64,000 bases of DNA from Bolinopsis microptera (taxonomy: Eukaryota; Ctenophora; Tentaculata; Lobata; Bolinopsidae), in assembly GCF_026151205.1 (NCBI RefSeq), contig NC_087081.1, positions 12,978,340 through 13,042,339 on the forward strand. Reading direction: 5' to 3'. Both the position numbers and the translations under genes were made by a program. Of this stretch, positions 12,201 to 27,363 are shown in pieces. The notes below the pieces were generated by a model that was not told the DNA's origin, did no database searches, and was given only the letters and a program-made list of their open reading frames with translations. Numbering within the stretch: the first letter of the stretch is position 1; each line of letters starts with the position of its first letter.

Positions 12201-15200
12201 AATATATATAAGGTCACTAGTTTTCCGTATTGTATACTAATAGGCACTGATTTTTTTCGTCAGAATTGTGTGATGTAGTCTTCAAGGTACCATGTTATCT
12301 ATAACATTAGATTCCTTAGAAGGAATTCGTATTTTTATTCGAAGTCATAGTAGTTTTCTTTGTCATAAAGTAGAGGGTACCGCTTTTGATTAAATTCTTT
12401 TAATATCCTATTCTGTTCACCAGCATTACGTGATGACTTATGTTATGAAAACATAGATATATAGTGTGTAATAATGGCAGCCTCTCCTCAAATATAGAGT
12501 ACTAGAAACCCGCTAGTCGAAAGCTTTGTTCGAGGAAATTTTAAAAATCAGTTATGTTTTAATTTCTCTTCATCATACAGCTCTGTTATACAGTAGACTT
12601 AATGGAATTTATTTAACAATGGCGACAGCGTTGTTAGTATTCGGATTCCCAAAACGATACTTTTTACCGCATCAAAAAATACCAGTCACAACCAAAGTTA
12701 TGAATATAAGTCATAGCGTGAGCGTAAATGTGAGCTAGTTTTGAAGTTATGACGTAGCATACAGCATAACAACGCGCGTAGTTAAGAAGTTCTTGCTCGC
12801 GCACGTGCATTTTTATCGTTGCTACGCAACAGCGCAGTAAACATTTGCTAAAATAACGCCATTATTCTAACGATTATTTAACCTCACTTCCGACGTTAAT
12901 TATAAAAAATCTAAAGCCTAAATCAAAATTCTAAGAATGCTATAGCCTATTCCTATCCTTTTTCTACAACCCTGCTAAAAATGGCGAGGTTTCAACTCCA
13001 TTTGCGAGCTGGGTTTGGCTTCACCAGAGGGTCATTTTGAGGTCGATTTTCGGTGTTTTTTCTTCTATGTCCCCGTTGCCGGGGAAATTTCGTCAAGTTT
13101 AAAATATAGTATAGATGTAATAATTGCAGCCTCTCCTCTCGAATATAGAATATGTAATAATTGCAGCTTCTCCCTCAAATATAGAGTATGTTATAATGTC
13201 AGCCTCTCCTAAAATATAGAGTATGTAATAATGGCAGCCTCTCCTCAAATATAGAGTAATATGTAATAATGGCAGCCTCTCCTCAAATATAGAGTATGTA
13301 ATAAAGTAATAATGGCAGCCTCTCCTCAAATATAAAATATGTAATAATGGCAGCCTCTCCTCAAATATAGAGTATGTAATAATGGCAGCCTCTCCTCAAA
13401 TATAGAGTATGTAATAATGGCAGCCTCTCCTCAAATATAGAGTTTGTAATAATGGCAGCCTCTCCTCAGGCCCCTGAGAACATACAATACCGAATGACAG
13501 ATTTAAAAGAAGCGCCAGTAGCCATAGCAACCTACTCCTACAAAGAAAGTGTATCAGTGAGGGTGGACCTGGAACCAGGCAACTACGTTGTCATACCAAC
13601 GTCCTATCAAGCAGGGGTTGTTGGGGAGTACCTTTTGAGATGTGTTAGTCCTAGGAACCTCAACATAAGGTTAGCTATTAACTTGTTAACGTGATACTAG
13701 AGTACCATTAGTTTAATTGCAATATCGAGCTAATTGAAATATTACCAAGGAATAATAGCACTAATAGTAGACAAAGGAGCCCAGTTGTCTATTTAATCCT
13801 TCACCCCCAGAGCGTTAAAGCAAGCGCCACCCTCCGTTACAAAGAAGCAGGTTATTGATGTTGAGCTGTTGTGCGGTGAGAACCTCCCCGACGTAACCCA
13901 CAGCTACGATGGTGAGCTCTTTTCTTTTATACGATACTGTTTGTGCCCTGCAGTTCCTTCTGTGGTAAACATTGGTTTTATTGTTTATGATAATATTTTA
14001 GTCGCTGATGAATTGATTTTCTATCATTTGCTCCATAGTCCATTATGCTACATAGAAAGCAGTCATTGTACAGACACAGTATATTTTAGAATGAGGACGG
14101 ATACACCACAATTATATTTATAGATTAGTGTAACTGTAATATTCTAGAACATATTTCCACATTGAAACATTGTCGCATTTTATGTCCTTTGTCACAAAAA
14201 CGTGATTATCCGAAATTTCGAAAATTAAACATTCTGAGACATACAAATAGCTAAATAGATAAAAAGATTAATGACCATCCTTACAGCGGACCCTGAACAA
14301 GAGGTATACTGCGTGATATGGTGCGGAAAGGACAAATGCCAGTTTCCCATAAAGCGAGGTCCTAACCCGCTGTGGAACAGTATCGCTACCTTCCACGCTA
14401 AGAGCCCCTACAAAAGGACCATCTTTGTTCAGGTGCGAGCTAAATCAGTCTTCAGCTGTTGAACTTCAAGATTTGTTATAAAAGCAGTCGCGTGATAGTC
14501 GAGTGTAGAGCTAAATCAGTCTACAGCTGTTGAACTTCAAGATTTGTTATAAAAGCAGTCATGTGATAGTCGAGTTTAGAGCCAAATCAGTCTACAGCTG
14601 TTGAACTTCAAGATTTGTTATAAAAGCAGTCACGTGATAGTCGAGTTTAGAGCCAAATCACTCTACAGTTGAACTTCAAGATTTGTTATAAAAGCAGTCA
14701 CGTGATAGTCGAGTTTAGAGCCAAATCACTCTACAGTTGAACTTCAAGATTTGTTATAAAGTTATATAAGGGCTTCCGACAGTTGAAACCAGCTTGAATG
14801 GACGCAAGTAAGTCACGTGATAGTTGAGTGAATAATTATCTTTGTCCAGGTGTGGTATAAACCAGCTCCAGGATCCAGTGCTAAGGAGGACGTTTGTCTC
14901 GCAGAGACCTGCCAGCTCCCTATCATCACTGGAGATCATAAGGTAAGATAACGAGATATCGGGTGTAATTCTGAGATTTGTCCCTGGCATCGTTCAGATT
15001 ACACCCTTTCCTCATTTTTGTGTGTTTTGGTTAGTTTACAAGGATTTGACTAGGGGCAAATTCAAACTAACAACATTGTAGAGCTGTAGGCTTGTTTGGT
15101 GATTTTATAATATTTCCAAGATTTTAAAAACCTATTGACCTATTAGGAGCTGAAGATCTGATCATATTTTCGTGAATAACACAAACTCGCTCAGGTCGTT

Positions 15201-16032
15201 TGTCAACTAACATTATCCAAGAAGACATCAGCCAACAAAACCCCCGTTGCCATACCCAAATCAAGTAAAAAAGGTGGATCCAGATGTGCAGGTTCCATCA
15301 CCCTCATAGTCCGGTACAACCCTCTTCCCACAGTATTCCGGGGTATCCCAAAGGGCGGTAGTAACGTCCAAGTTGTATCCATGGATAGAGGACGAGAACG
15401 TGTAATGGACACCTCAGAATCTGAAAACAGTTCAAATAGAGACAGAAAGTGCAGGACTGAACCGCGAGGTGGGGTGGCGTTGTTGAACCATGTTGCGCTA
15501 TCAAACCAAGGTTCCATATCTTCTTTAGTTAGATCTGGAACCAACAGTCCACACCGACCTTCAGTTGGAAGCAACTACAATGCTGACCAGATCATCCTTC
15601 CCCCCTACTGCTGCTCTGAACCGAGAGCAGCTGAACAGGGCCTCCCCCGCACGAAGGTCCAGGTCTCGTCACCCTACAGACGAGGACGCCATCATTCAGG
15701 CTAACAGATCCAAGTCAATGCACTCTCGGCCTCAGAACGGAGGGCCGGTTCCTGTTCCGGGGGGTTCAAATTCTCTGGATGATTTGTTCGATGATGATAG
15801 ACCTGTGAAACTGATGGTTAACTGTGATAAGACTCTTTCCCCGGAGCAGCCCTTGCGAGGGCTTGCCTCCGATCATTCTCTGAGAGCAGGAACTATACTC
15901 CCTCCTTATCAGTACCCCACTCCGATCCCTGAGCCTAATTGCAGTAATGTGAACTTTATTGGAAACGGCGATCACGTGGATGGTAAAACCAATGGATCGA
16001 TTCTCAGAACTGTTGCTCCAACTCCAAGGTGA
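6201..16032 (+). CDS. Calpain-5/6-like protein, predicted catalytically dead
   Basis: Fourteen exons with consistent phases: 6201-7039, 7333-7468, 7871-8023, 8391-8569, 8758-8935, 9893-10038, 10761-10912, 11331-11431, 11829-11975, 13470-13669, 13811-13911, 14287-14432, 14850-14942, 15195-16032; about 1135 residues. Order: a 279-residue acidic N-terminus with 13-residue repeats (SGDVPTEIKEEP type), a Ser-rich linker, the calpain protease core (WKRPK, FRFWRYGNW, EKAYAKFNGCY), calpain beta-sandwich domain, a C2 domain (VIDVELLCGENLPDV), and a Ser/Pro-rich tail. The catalytic positions are altered: the GNCW site reads GTPN (Cys to Pro), the GHAY site reads ELPY (His to Leu) and RNPWG reads YSPFG (Asn to Ser). 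The C2 tail resembles the calpain-5/6 (TRA-3) group, whose member calpain-6 is also inactive. The last exon needs one base fewer, most likely in the C6 run near 15599-15604, to join its two coding frames. Start: first ATG after an upstream stop; 5' UTR exons may exist. Confidence 0.85.
6478..7000 (+). repeat. Coding 39-bp minisatellite in calpain exon 1
   Basis: Units of 39 bases encode a 13-residue acidic module, typically EEPSGDVPTEIK or EEPSGDVTKESK. The downstream half (about 6710-6990) is nearly homogeneous and the upstream half is diverged, suggesting expansion towards the 3' side. Because the unit is a multiple of 3, open frames also appear in other frames and on the opposite strand. 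Confidence 0.9.
8986..9467. mobile_element. MITE in calpain intron 5, TA-flanked
   Basis: TIRs begin CCTTACAAGACATATTTAT and end with the exact complement; TA dinucleotides lie immediately outside both ends (8984-8985 and 9468-9469). A subterminal block around CGACCGAAATTTTGGCGG is repeated directly near 9016 and 9380. No coding. TA target duplications fit the Tc1/mariner/pogo superclass. Confidence 0.8.
10552..10735. repeat. 31-bp minisatellite just before calpain exon 7
   Basis: Six units of about 31 bases of the form CACTTTCCCACCCAATA plus AATAAATGA. The array ends about 25 bases upstream of the exon 7 acceptor, so the pyrimidine-rich unit merges into the polypyrimidine region of that intron. 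Confidence 0.85.
11994..12144. mobile_element. MITE in calpain intron 9, TTA-flanked
   Basis: TIRs of 21 bases start GGGGCCATCTACTTAGGACG. TTA lies directly outside both ends, a 3-base target duplication of the type made by PIF/Harbinger elements. The interior has C-rich runs, including ten consecutive C. Only 151 bases long and non-coding. Confidence 0.75.
12657..13114 (+). repeat. Dispersed repeat, copy 1 (calpain intron 9)
   Basis: About 450 bases from CTTTTTACCGCATCAAAAAATA to AAAATATAGTATAGAT are found again at 37908-38353 in the same orientation with modest divergence. It contains TATGACGTA and a CCCCGTTGCCGGGG palindrome. No coding potential; element class unknown. Confidence 0.75.
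13115..13469 (+). repeat. 35-bp minisatellite ending in a splice acceptor
   Basis: About ten units of the form GTAATAATGGCAGCC + TCTCCTCAAATATAGAGTAT. The last unit runs directly into the exon 10 acceptor: its TCTCCTCAG is the 3' splice site. Upstream units have the same pyrimidine tract but CTCAA instead of CTCAG, so only the last is a functional acceptor. A solitary unit also occurs near 12470. Confidence 0.9.
14438..14830 (+). repeat. 68-73 bp tandem array in calpain intron 12
   Basis: Five units begin a few bases after the exon 12 donor. Each unit has inverted ends (CTCTACAGTTGAAC against GTCGAGTTTAGAG), and these ends match the TIRs of the MITE at 62193-62556. The array therefore looks like head-to-tail copies of a very short MITE derivative. 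Confidence 0.8.
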
Positions 16033-16614
16033 AATTGATTGAAGATTTGAACGTTGTTTTTCTTAAATATGCGATCCTTTTTCTGACAAGTTTGATAAAT
16101 TTTACTCACGACAGATCACCATGAGTGTACGATTTGTAAAAAGTTGTTGCTCGACACTTCTGATGATGATGAACCCCTTTTCGTTTTTGATTGTTGGCTC
16201 TTTATTTCGTTTTTATTCTATGTTGTTTGTTTGATTTTTGCTATTGAAATTTTCCTTGAATTCAAGCCATAGTGTTTTGATTATTGTACCAGTAGCAGAA
16301 ACGAAAGAGACAAATTTATTCAATGCTTGAAAATGTTTTATAACCCAATTATAGTATCCCACAAATAATTTAGTCAAAATCCTCAGGTACCTTAAAGTAC
16401 CTTATAAGCTTATAGTACCATCGCAGGTACATAAGTTTTTTACTCATAATGAATGAGCACAATCAAAATTACAATTACAATAAAAACATACGAAACAAGA
16501 ACTAGTGATACAGAACACCCATTTGGTCCTTAAACCAATCTACTTTGCTACAGCTTTTCCTTCCTCACCAAGGTAACCAGCAACTCTCCCAGAGACTCAC
16601 AAGTCACCACATCC

Positions 16615-20383
<3,769 letters not shown>

Positions 20384-20404
20384 CTAGAGATGGTAGCATA
20401 TTGT

Positions 20405-20438
20405 GTTACTATGGTAACATGTTTGTTACCATGGTAAC
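20405..20438. promoter_or_regulatory. Two RFX X-box-like palindromes upstream of GMPR
   Basis: GTTACTATGGTAAC at 20405-20418 and the perfect palindrome GTTACCATGGTAAC at 20425-20438 lie 22-55 bases upstream of the GMPR start codon. They match the RFX-factor X-box consensus. Similar words occur at about 20593 and inside the nearby 38-bp array. Function is inferred from the match and position only. Confidence 0.4.
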
Positions 20439-20789
20439 ACGTTACAGGATGTTCAAAGAAAGTTGAAACAATAAGTTTTATTTAACACTTTAATACTACT
20501 ACTACTCAGTACTACTACTACTGCTATACGGAATGTCCAGGGCCAGTTTCTCTATGATCTTTGAAAATTGCTACAGTAGTCAATGCATATTGTGTTACTA
20601 TGGCAACATGTTTGTTAGGCAATCCTGAGAGGCAGGAACGAGTCACAACTCAATTGGCTGACAATAGCCCATTTACAAACCACTTCTTTACATCTAGAGA
20701 TCGGAGAATATTGCAAAATGGTGTGAATGTCTTATTGAAGCCACACTATGTTATGGAGCATTATACCATGTTCCTTTTCCGCAATCTCC

Positions 20790-21213
20790 TTTTCCTTTCA
20801 GTGTGACTATATAACCGCAATCTCCTTTTCCTTCCAGTGTGACTATATAACCGCAATCTCCTTTTCCTTCCAGTGTGACTATATAGCCGCAATCTCCTTT
20901 TCCTTCCAGTGTGACTATATAGCCGCAATCTCCTTTTCCTTCCAGTGTGACTATATAGCCGCGATCTCCTTTTCCTTCCAGTGTGACTATATAGCCGCAA
21001 TCTCCTTTAACTTCCAGTGTGACTATATAGCCGCAATCTCCTTTTCCTTCCAGTGTGACTATATAGCCGCAATCTCCTTTTCCTTCCAGTGTAACTATAT
21101 AGCCGCTATCTCCTTTTCCTTCCAGTGTGACTATATAGCCGCAATCTCCTTTTCCTTCCAGTGTGACTATATAGCCGCAATCTCCTTTTCCTTCCAGTGT
21201 GACTATATATCTC
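20790..21213 (+). repeat. 36-bp minisatellite, about 12 units
   Basis: Unit CGCAATCTCCTTTTCCTTCC + AGTGTGACTATATAGC. Being a multiple of 3 it leaves a long open frame on both strands, which is not a gene. Each unit contains a strong acceptor-like CTCCTTTTCCTTCCAG. 21214-22920 holds no gene I can recognise. Confidence 0.95.
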
Positions 21214-22924
21214 TAAGAGCTCTTTCATGATCGCTTTTGCTTCGTATTAAACGGATTAAACGATTCAAAAGTCAAATTACATGGTAATGTCTGACCCATG
21301 TCTCTACCCATGTCTCTACCCATGTAGAGAGATGTCTTGTTGCTAGATAAGTTACTCAATCTTGTTTCATAGTAACACGTGTAACACAATGTTTTCAATT
21401 TGAACTGTGAATGTCAATTAGTTACTATGGTTACTATACTGGAATTTGTCATAGAAACTTATTGAAGCCACACTATGGAGAAATAAGTGTGGATTTAGCT
21501 GTATGTACTTAGTACTATGGAGTATGGAGTTGTATGCAACTATATATAGTTAAACGTTTCTCGTATTTATGTATTGTTAAGATGACAAGATTCAATTAAA
21601 ATGATGCCCCATTTATATAGTTATATATTCCTTATGGAGTTATGGGACAAAAAAATAAACTACATTATTCTGGACAAATCTAATACAAAGTCTTCTTTCA
21701 ATTCCTCGTTTTACTTACCGGGCTTTTTCGGAAATACAGAGTAGGTTGTGTATATCCGGATGGTATCAGGTAAAATTGCGGAACTTTTCTAGTTTTCGGA
21801 CAATAATATGGCAGTTTTAACTCTGCAAACCGCATATTTTATGGTTTGTTTTGTCCCAAAACTTTATTCGTCAATTTCAGTCACATTTTGACCCAAACGA
21901 AAGCAAAATTCAACAAAAAAAAGTAATTTTATTTGACCAACAAATGAGCTATTTACCATAGCTATAATTTTAAAATCTAAATCACGAGTAATTCCATGAT
22001 CTGAAGCTGACCACGGTCACAAAATAATAGAATTAATCTCATTGTTCATGACCAGCGAACGTATTAATATTATTTCATACCATCCACCAAGCCTACTATT
22101 ATCTAATCTTTCAATTTCAAATATCGATAAACAAAACATGTTAACATAATCTGACTGTACAAACGTCCTGAGCATAATTATTGATAAGAACAAATCTAGC
22201 TTTACAAACTTATCAAACAAAAGCATCATGCTAGTAAAATTGTTGAAAAACAAACATCAAGCAATCAAACGTCAATCACGTGACACGTAATGTGACGTGT
22301 AACTAAAATAAGAACATTGCACTGCAGTACTAGACATTGACAACACCGGAATATTTGCCAACAACAACACGGTTTGTGTTTTATGGAACTCTCCCGAAAG
22401 TGGGGAAGACATACAAAAGTGGGTGTACATCACCTTTCATCACAAACACACCTACACAGCAAAGAAAAACGGGTGGTATGTACAATTATGTGCTACAAAA
22501 GTTGTTAAATTGGATTTAAGCAATGAAACGGCATCAAGTAGGTGATATCTTCGTATATAAAATTACATCTCTAGCCTACAAAAATAATTCTTACAAATGA
22601 TAGAAAATTTAACATTATTATGAAAATCACAACCTGAGCAACCTAAAAAAAAAGATCGAAGGTGGAAGCCAGACAAAAGGTGGGAATGAAAAAGCTGTAC
22701 GCAGTTTTTAGACCTACCCGGGTCTACTGTTATATATATACTTATATATAAGGACGCAATGAAACTATATATCAGATCAGTTATATCAGATCAAATCAGA
22801 TCAGATCATCAGATCAAATAATTATGTGCTACAATTGAGTTGGCCGGTATGAACTTTTATTCAATATTATTCCCTTATGGTAAGTGCATGTGACCAAGTA
22901 CATGTGACCTGGAAACTATAATTA

Positions 22925-23215
22925 CCCTGTAAACACAAGCAAATAAGCTAAACCTACAACAAGTTATAAACACAAGCAAACAAGCTAAACCTACAACAAG
23001 CTATAAACACAAGCAAAGAAGCTAAACCTACAACAACCTGCCCTGTAAACACAAGCAAAGAAGCTAAACCTACAACAAGCGGCCCTGTAAACACAAGCAA
23101 AGAAGCTAAACCTACAACAAGCGGCCCTGTAAACACAAGCAAAGAAGCTAAACCTACAACAAGCGGCCCTGTAAACACAAGCAAAGAAGCTAAACTTACA
23201 ACAACCGGCCATGTA
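22925..23215. repeat. 42-bp minisatellite, about 6-7 units
   Basis: Unit of the form CCCTGTAAACACAAGC + AAAGAAGCTAAACCTACAAC + AAGCGG. Open frames on the - strand through the array are a consequence of the 42-base period. Confidence 0.95.
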
Positions 23216-23901
23216 ACCATGGTAACAACAAGCGGCCCTGAAACCCTCTTCAGAAGAGGTTTGTAAGGATTCAGTGTCTATTATAAGGAGCTGAGAACAT
23301 CCGCTACAATTAAACAACATAATATTATGTAGGTTGACTTGTTAATTTGTTAACACTTCAATGTAATTGTCATTCTTGTAGTAGTATTGTAGGAGTATTG
23401 TAGGACTGTAGGAGTATTGTAGGAGCATATTTTGCGAGAATAAAAATGTGTTCAACATTGAAAATGAAATGTTCATAAGCGAAACTGGAAATAAAGAACC
23501 ACTGGCTCCACAAACTGAGCATAATTATAGCGATCACAATATTCAAGAAAAATGTGCTATATTTAGATTACTAGAACTTGAGAGTAAAAGCCAGCAACCA
23601 TAAAGTACACCTGTCATATACTTCTGAGGTGTCATTTTGAAATACTACGAACCCCATGCTATTAAACATATCGCAAAGTTTCATATCATGTTACAAAATG
23701 AGCAAATGAACTTGGGTAATAAAAGCTTCAATAAAGTCGGCCCTATAACAAACTATATGTATGAAGGTGTTGCAAAGTTACCTTCTTGTCGAGCTGCGCG
23801 GTGCTGCAATAAAATTAGTCCTTCAGAAATCTATCAGCAGTATGTGCAGTACTGTTGTTGACAGAGTGTTCTACACTCTACTACTATCTCACTATTACCT
23901 T

Positions 23902-24066
23902 ATTTGAGCAAAACCCATAATTGGGTAGAGTGGACCGCTGCCAGTGCCAGTGTCTCTCTTTCCCAAACAAAAGGAAATGATATTAATTTGAATAACCGTC
24001 CGTAAATGCAAAATGATACCGAGAATGAAATCGGTCGCTCGCTTTCCCCATTTATTCACGGCTTAC
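23902..24066. mobile_element. Solo arm of the TTTGACCAAAACCC foldback family
   Basis: About 165 bases match one arm of the elements at 26842-27363 and 44472-44961, with a small CCAGTG duplication. The second arm is absent. 24067-25190 and 25480-26390 show no gene or clear repeat. Confidence 0.7.
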
Positions 24067-25204
24067 GAAGTTGCAGACAGAGTTTTCTACACCATTTTAT
24101 AACTATAACGGTGAATTTACAGTACTTTCCAGTACACAGTGCAACAAACAGAACAACAAACAGAACAACAAGCAATATACTTAGCTAACTGGGGGGCCAA
24201 TACAGCAATACCAATATATTCTCACTGTCAGCTGTCACACGTTTTTATTGGGGCTGAAGCTCAGCACGTGAGCCGTATAAAACTGAGAACATCTTGTGAA
24301 ATACCACACAATGACATCACTAGTAATATACCGGACACCTTTATTACATTAGATAGGTAGAGTATTAGTGAAGTGTGAGGTCGGCGTTATATGTTGTTTA
24401 AAAGCGGCGAGGCAAAGTTGCTTCAGTATGGCTGTATAAACCTATACACTTATACAATAGACTGGTATTAGATATATAAACCAAGTTAGACTGATACTGA
24501 TAAGGTGTTAAAGGGAATAGCAGTATCTAACTAGTAACTACCATTACATAACTATATCGATAGTTCATTGCAGCTGAAAAGCAACAGGCTAAAAATAATC
24601 ACACCGTCCAAAATCCAGCACACTTTCGTTAGCGTTCAAATCAAAAGAAACGTACCGATTATCAATTATCGATCATTATCAACACTTACATTTTGTTATC
24701 ATTGAGACTAATCGACCGGTCATAGTTAAGTCAAACAAATGCACAACATGTATTATTACTACAACACTATGTCTAGGTATAACTATATACAGGGGATATA
24801 ACCAGTAAACATGCACACAGGGGGTTATTACTGGTAATTAATGCAGGTAGATAATACTGGTTTTTATTGGTAATTAATTAGTCTACACTCTACTGAGCTA
24901 CCACAATAACTGCTAATCAATCTACTCTACAATTACAAATAATTCTCTGCAAAAATAAGCCTGTGCAGTATGCATAGCGTATGTCACCTGTTTTAAGCGC
25001 AACCACGCGACGGAGGAGCAACTGAAACATATTTTTCACAATTAGATAATGTGTTATCTCAGAATATAAAGTCAAGTCTTATCAAGCAGACACCGGAGCT
25101 TTTTCCTGTCTTATTTTGTTAATGGTTATCAGAGATAAAAACTTACTCCCACTTAAATCGCTCGCCCAAATTTATTAAAAATCTTGTGAAAAGGCTCTGA
25201 GGGT

Positions 25205-25290
25205 ATGAACGTGATTTCGTTCGATGTATTTTTGGACGCTGATTCCGAATAACCCCCATGACGTAGGGTAAATTACATGCTTCGCTGAGT
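25205..25290. mobile_element. Fragment of the CGATGTATTTTTGGACGC repeat family
   Basis: The segment with TTGGACGCTGATTCCGAAT and the following CCCATGACGTAGGG matches parts of the dispersed elements at about 42080-42130 and 62260-62320. Only a fragment is present here. Confidence 0.55.
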
Positions 25291-26394
25291 AGAGCCATAA
25301 GAACTAGTGAAACACAGCGAAACAAATACAACAAATTGTCCCATGGCAAAATGAGAAATGCTCATTATGTCATAATATAACGGTGTTACATCTTCTCGAC
25401 CAATTCTCTTGAACGACAGGGAATTAAAGTCTGGAATTGTGGGGGCGGGAAAAGGGTGAGGAATTGTTAAAAGGGCCAAGGTACTTTTTCTAATTCTACT
25501 GAGACTTGATTACCGATTCAAGGCTTTGACACGGATTTGATGTAGAAGTCAAAACTTTTCCCGTTCAACGAATTATTGCTAAAACCAATGATCACACTAA
25601 CTTAGCGGTGGGAAATTCGTGAGGTTCCAAATTCAAATATATAGTCGTAATAAATATCGCCACTTATAATACCCCGTAATAAAGAGTAGCACGTGAAATA
25701 TAACACGTAGGAATGTTTTCCGCCAACCAGGTTACCAGATTTGTTAAATTTCTCCCTGATAAACTTACAGAAGTGATGGCTGAAGGAAAATTAAACACGA
25801 GTCAAATCAAATCAAATCAAATCAAGGAAAATGACATAAACATCATCACCACTTCGAAAACAATCGTCCTAATTCCTTAACGAGCAGCTGTAAAATTAGA
25901 AAATCGAACATAACATGATCAAAATACATTTTATGAAAACTGAAAAATAAAAACATCATACCAAATGTTGCAACACCCGAATACCTGGTAAGTAAGAGCT
26001 ATTCCAAATTAAAAAAAGGATTTCTGTGAAACTCTCGGTCAGGTGAAGTCTCAGTAAGTCTTTAAAGTTTAATGAACGAGCTCTAAAAGTAAAGTAAAAC
26101 TGTAAAAGAGCAGTGGAAAAATTAAAAGCGATGATGGAGACTGGAATACCTTGGAGTTTGGACACAAATTTGCGGTCTGATCTTAAATAAACAATACTTT
26201 TTAAACAGCCCTCTTTAAATATTTTTACTTGTTTTGCTAGAATAGCTTAAGTTACTCATGTTTACATTTAACTAACATTAATTAAGTTCTATGAATATTT
26301 AATATTCACATTTAAAAGGATGCCGGGTCACATGAGCATTAACATTTAACAATTAACATCCGGGGAAACGATCGAACACTGACAGTCAAGTAAT

Positions 26395-26515
26395 GCTGTA
26401 CGTGACGCCTGTACGTGACGTTGTACGTGACGCCTGTACGTGACGTACTTGTACGTAAAGTTGTACGTGACGCCTGTACGTGAACATGAAGTTGTACGTG
26501 ACGTAGTGCGTGATG
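26395..26515. repeat. Short array of TGTACGTGACGCC words
   Basis: Seven or more copies of the core TACGTGACG in about 120 bases with variable spacing. TGACG and ACGTGAC are CREB/ATF- and bZIP-like cores, but nothing here shows regulatory use. Confidence 0.6.
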
Positions 26516-26694
26516 GCGTTACAGAGCCGATAGAGATCACTCTTCTACAATTAATGTCAAAAAGGATAGAAAAATGCTTGTCCGGTAAAAAAGCTTTATT
26601 TAAAAAGAAATTTGACCTCGCGGCAAAAAATGACTTTAGTTCGGTGAAAGAAGCTTTAGGCTATAAAGCCTTATATATACGTATATGTAGGGAC

Positions 26695-26815
26695 ACACAC
26701 TAAATTTAATGGAAATAATTACCGGACTTTATTATTCACGGACCTTAATGCCACAGACATTATTTTCACGGACATAATTATTCACGCTAAGGTCTTCAGC
26801 GTAAAAGTAATGACC
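26695..26815. mobile_element. Truncated relative of the MITE at 39584-39985
   Basis: The block with GGACCTTAATGCCACAGAC and GCGTAAAAGTAATGACCGTGG is the reverse complement of the left part of the 39584-39985 element and of its right-hand neighbour sequence. Terminal CCTTATCGG ends are missing on one side. Confidence 0.6.
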
Positions 26816-26841
26816 GTGGACTGTGTATATATATAATTATA

Positions 26842-27363
26842 ATTTGACCAAAACCCATAATCATGGGTAGAGTGGACCGCTGCCAGTGTCTCTCTTTCCC
26901 AAACAAAAGTAAATGATATTAATTTGAATGACCGTCTGCAAATGCAAAATGATACCGAGAATGAAATCGGTCGCTCGCTTTTCCCATTCATTCACTGCTT
27001 ATAATATAACGAATTGTTTTGAATAATTGCATCAATCACATGCTGTGAAAATCTTTTTTGGTTGCTTTCGGGTCGATACCTAGTATTTTGGGATAAGGAC
27101 GGTATATATAGTTAGTGTCCAATTAGCTGATGTTTATCAATTGTTGAATCTGTATTGCCGAGTACAGCTGCCTTCAGGTAGTTCTTCTTAATCTGTTACA
27201 ATTGTAATTGTAAATGAATGGGAAAAGCGAGCGACCGATTTCATTCTCGGTATCATTTTGCATTTGCAGACGGTCATTCAAATTAATATCATTTACTTTT
27301 GTTTGGGAAAGAGAGACACTGGCAGCGGTCCACTCTACCCATGATTATGGGTTTTGGTCAAAT
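26842..27363. mobile_element. Foldback element with ~155-bp arms, copy 1
   Basis: Arms 26842-26995 and 27210-27363 are near-perfect inverted repeats starting ATTTGACCAAAACCCATAAT. The ~215-base core is non-coding. About 190 bases after the right end are also shared with copy 2, so the mobile unit may be longer than the inverted repeat. Confidence 0.85.

Noticed and set aside
20748-21230. 160-codon + strand frame
   Set aside because: Lies wholly in the 36-base minisatellite; repetitive AISFSFQCDYIA product with no domain.
26440-26703. 87-codon frame ending KKKFDLAAKNDFSSVKEALG
   Set aside because: Begins inside the TACGTGACG array; no splice sites or family support.
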